7,034 nucleotides of DNA, taken from the NCBI GenBank assembly GCA_902796045.1, contig CADBNQ010000055.1, forward strand, positions 1 through 7,034, written 5' to 3'. Below, piece by piece: positions 5,388-7,034 of the stretch (positions within the stretch are counted from its first letter, which is position 1; every line of letters starts with the position of its first letter). The notes beneath the pieces are model-generated. The model was not told the DNA's origin. It was given only the letters and a program-made list of their open reading frames with translations, and searched no databases. Both the position numbers and the translations under genes were made by a program. Source of the stretch: an uncultured Lachnospiraceae bacterium (GTDB lineage: Bacteria; Bacillota; Clostridia; Lachnospirales; Lachnospiraceae).

Positions 5388-5393
5388 ACTATT

Positions 5394-7028
5394 ATGCCTG
5401 TAACAGATTTACTGGAAAGAAATCACAAGTTATATGGGGACGAGGTGGCTCTGGTTGAGCTCAACCCCATGATGAAAGATCCCAGAAGGGTATCCTGGAA
5501 GGAGTATGACCTGGTCCAGCAGACCTCTCCGGACCCTTACAGAAGAGAAATCACATGGAATGTCTTTGATGAGAAGGCCAACCGTGTAGCCAATATGCTG
5601 CTGGGCATGGGAATCAAGAAAGGGGACAGGGTAGCGATTCTGATGTTCAATAACCTGGAATGGCTGCCCATCTACTTTGGTATCTTAAAGTCCGGTGCCA
5701 TCGCGGTACCCTTTAATTTCCGTTTTGATGCCAAAGAGATTATGTACTGTGCCAACCTGGCTGAAGTCCACATGCTCTTCTTCGGCCCGCAATTTGTAGA
5801 AAGGATCGATTCGATCAAGGATGAGATCCGCAAAGGCCGTCTTATGATCTATGTTGGGGACAACTGCCCGGATTTCGCTGAAAGCTACAGAGAGATGGTC
5901 GCTGACTGTTCCAGCAGGCCCCCGCTGGTCAGGATCGATGATGAGGACGATGCTGCCATCTATTTTTCATCCGGCACCACAGGATTTCCAAAGGCAATCC
6001 TGCACAATCATGAGAGTCTGCTCCAGGCGGCCCAGATGGAGCAGAAACACCATATGACCAACAGGGACGATGTCTTTCTCTGTATTCCGCCATTGTATCA
6101 CACCGGCGCCAAGTTTCACTGGATGGGCAGTCTCTGCGCAGGCAGCAGGGCAGTCCTCCTGAAAGGGACCACACCGGAGATCATCCTTGATGCAGTGTCC
6201 AAAGAACACTGCACCATCGTGTGGCTTCTGGTACCATGGGCCCAGGAGATCCTTGATGCCCTTGACCGGGGAGACATTAAACTGGAAGACTATGAACTGG
6301 ACCAGTGGCGGCTGATGCATATCGGAGCCCAGCCGGTACCCCCCTCCCTGATCAAACACTGGAAACAATACTTTCCACATCATCTTTATGATACAAATTA
6401 CGGCCTCTCCGAGTCTACAGGTCCCGGCTGTGTCCACCTGGGCGTGGAGAACATCCATAAGGTAGGGGCAATCGGGGTTCCAGGCTATCGTTGGTTCTGC
6501 AAGATCGTCGATGAGGAAGGAAAGGAAGTAGAACAGGGAAGTGTGGGAGAGCTCTGCGTGAAGGGCCCCGGTATGATGACCTGCTATTACAATGATCCTG
6601 AAGCCACAGCAGAGACTCTGAAAGAAGGCTGGCTCTATACCGGAGACATGGCCATGCAGGATGAGGATGGATTTATCTTCCTGGTAGACAGGAAGAAGGA
6701 CGTCATCATCAGCGGCGGCGAGAATATCTACCCGGTTCAGATCGAGAACTTCCTGAGTGCCTATGACAAGGTCAAAGATGTTGCAGTCATCGGCCTTCCG
6801 GATAAAAGGCTCGGGGAGATCACCGGTGCCATCATATCGGTCAAAGAAGGGATGGAGTGTACGGAAGAGGAGATCAACGAGTACTGTAAAGAACTTCCCA
6901 GGTACAAGCGGCCTAAGAAGATCATCTTTGCCGATGTACCGAGAAACGCTACCGGCAAGATTGAGAAACCGCTCCTGCGCAGGATGTACGGAGCAGACAG
7001 GCTGGTAGAACAGCAAAACAGAGGATAA
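5394..7028 (+). CDS. AMP-forming acyl-CoA ligase (class I adenylate-forming, CaiC/fatty-acid ligase-like)
   Basis: The 544-residue protein is a complete ANL-superfamily acyl-CoA synthetase. Motifs are the phosphate loop YFSSGTTGFPK (190-200), PPLYHTGAKFHW (232-243), the adenine-binding NYGLSESTGPG (335-345), GELCVKGPGMM (385-395), GWLYTGD (412-418), the hinge region DRKKDVIISGGENIYP (432-447) and the C-terminal catalytic lysine loop RNATGKIEKPLLR (517-529, K522). Between residues 25 and 52 there is a polar stretch before the usual 'REITW' segment that many relatives lack. The domain order resembles carnitine/crotonobetaine-CoA and medium-chain or aryl acid ligases; the substrate cannot be deduced. 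An upstream in-frame ATG (5307) would add a basic 29-residue extension, and I consider it part of the leader. It has its own promoter but lies on the same strand, 190 bases after the ACT gene. It is not a PaaK paralogue, so the cluster holds two different ligase subfamilies. Confidence 0.88.
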   Translation: MPVTDLLERNHKLYGDEVALVELNPMMKDPRRVSWKEYDLVQQTSPDPYRREITWNVFDEKANRVANMLLGMGIKKGDRVAILMFNNLEWLPIYFGILKSGAIAVPFNFRFDAKEIMYCANLAEVHMLFFGPQFVERIDSIKDEIRKGRLMIYVGDNCPDFAESYREMVADCSSRPPLVRIDDEDDAAIYFSSGTTGFPKAILHNHESLLQAAQMEQKHHMTNRDDVFLCIPPLYHTGAKFHWMGSLCAGSRAVLLKGTTPEIILDAVSKEHCTIVWLLVPWAQEILDALDRGDIKLEDYELDQWRLMHIGAQPVPPSLIKHWKQYFPHHLYDTNYGLSESTGPGCVHLGVENIHKVGAIGVPGYRWFCKIVDEEGKEVEQGSVGELCVKGPGMMTCYYNDPEATAETLKEGWLYTGDMAMQDEDGFIFLVDRKKDVIISGGENIYPVQIENFLSAYDKVKDVAVIGLPDKRLGEITGAIISVKEGMECTEEEINEYCKELPRYKRPKKIIFADVPRNATGKIEKPLLRRMYGADRLVEQQNRG

Positions 7029-7034
7029 AAATAA

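Noticed and set aside
5307..5393. Longer start for the second ligase with 29 extra basic residues
   Set aside because: The upstream ATG sits inside a leader hairpin with a weak binding site, while 5394 has AAGGAAGGAAAG in front and begins where related ligases begin. It is kept only as an alternative.
5967..7016. 349-codon minus-strand frame opposite the second ligase
   Set aside because: It is a mirror of the real gene caused by codon bias; it has no recognisable domain, and the plus strand carries all ligase motifs.

Overview
This window most likely comes from an anaerobic Clostridia genome, probably Lachnospiraceae. The reasons are the near-even base composition, strong AAGGAGG-type ribosome binding sites, and a CoA-transferase that closely resembles the butyryl-CoA:acetate CoA-transferases of gut butyrate producers. 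This placement rests on recalled family features; no database search was run.

Layout. Positions 1-1669 hold two genes on the minus strand. They are a metal-dependent amidohydrolase (821-1669) and, 20 bases downstream of it, the 5' part of a secreted helveticin J-like protein (800 down to the window edge). A 126-base divergent intergenic region follows. The rest of the window reads on the plus strand: an acetyl-CoA hydrolase/transferase-family CoA-transferase (1796-3136), a PaaK-type arylacetate-CoA ligase (3439-4743), a tandem ACT-domain protein (4769-5203) and a second AMP-forming acyl-CoA ligase (5394-7028). Each plus-strand unit has its own sigma-A-type promoter: TTGACT-17-TAAAAT, a full-consensus TTGACA-17-TATAAT, and TTGACA-17-TATCTT.

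The most interesting part is the roughly 300-base gap at 3137-3438. After the consensus promoter there is a good ribosome binding site and a 28-codon open reading frame with six phenylalanine codons within nine positions (TFDFGFFFSFT). Nested complementary segments follow, then a 10-bp GC-rich hairpin with a T6 tract, and then the start of paaK. This is the layout of a phenylalanine-sensing, ribosome-mediated transcription attenuator, as known from enteric pheA and pheST, here placed in front of an arylacetate-CoA ligase and an ACT-domain gene.

How the genes may work together (inference). The ligases and the CoA-transferase activate carboxylic acids to CoA thioesters. Attenuation by phenylalanine would switch the PaaK-ACT unit on when charged tRNA-Phe is scarce. 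That fits a role in making or salvaging phenylalanine, for example phenylacetate to phenylacetyl-CoA and then reductive carboxylation to phenylpyruvate by a 2-oxoacid:ferredoxin oxidoreductase encoded elsewhere. It fits less well with simple catabolism of phenylacetate. The second ligase has its own promoter and a structured 5' leader, so it may be controlled separately.
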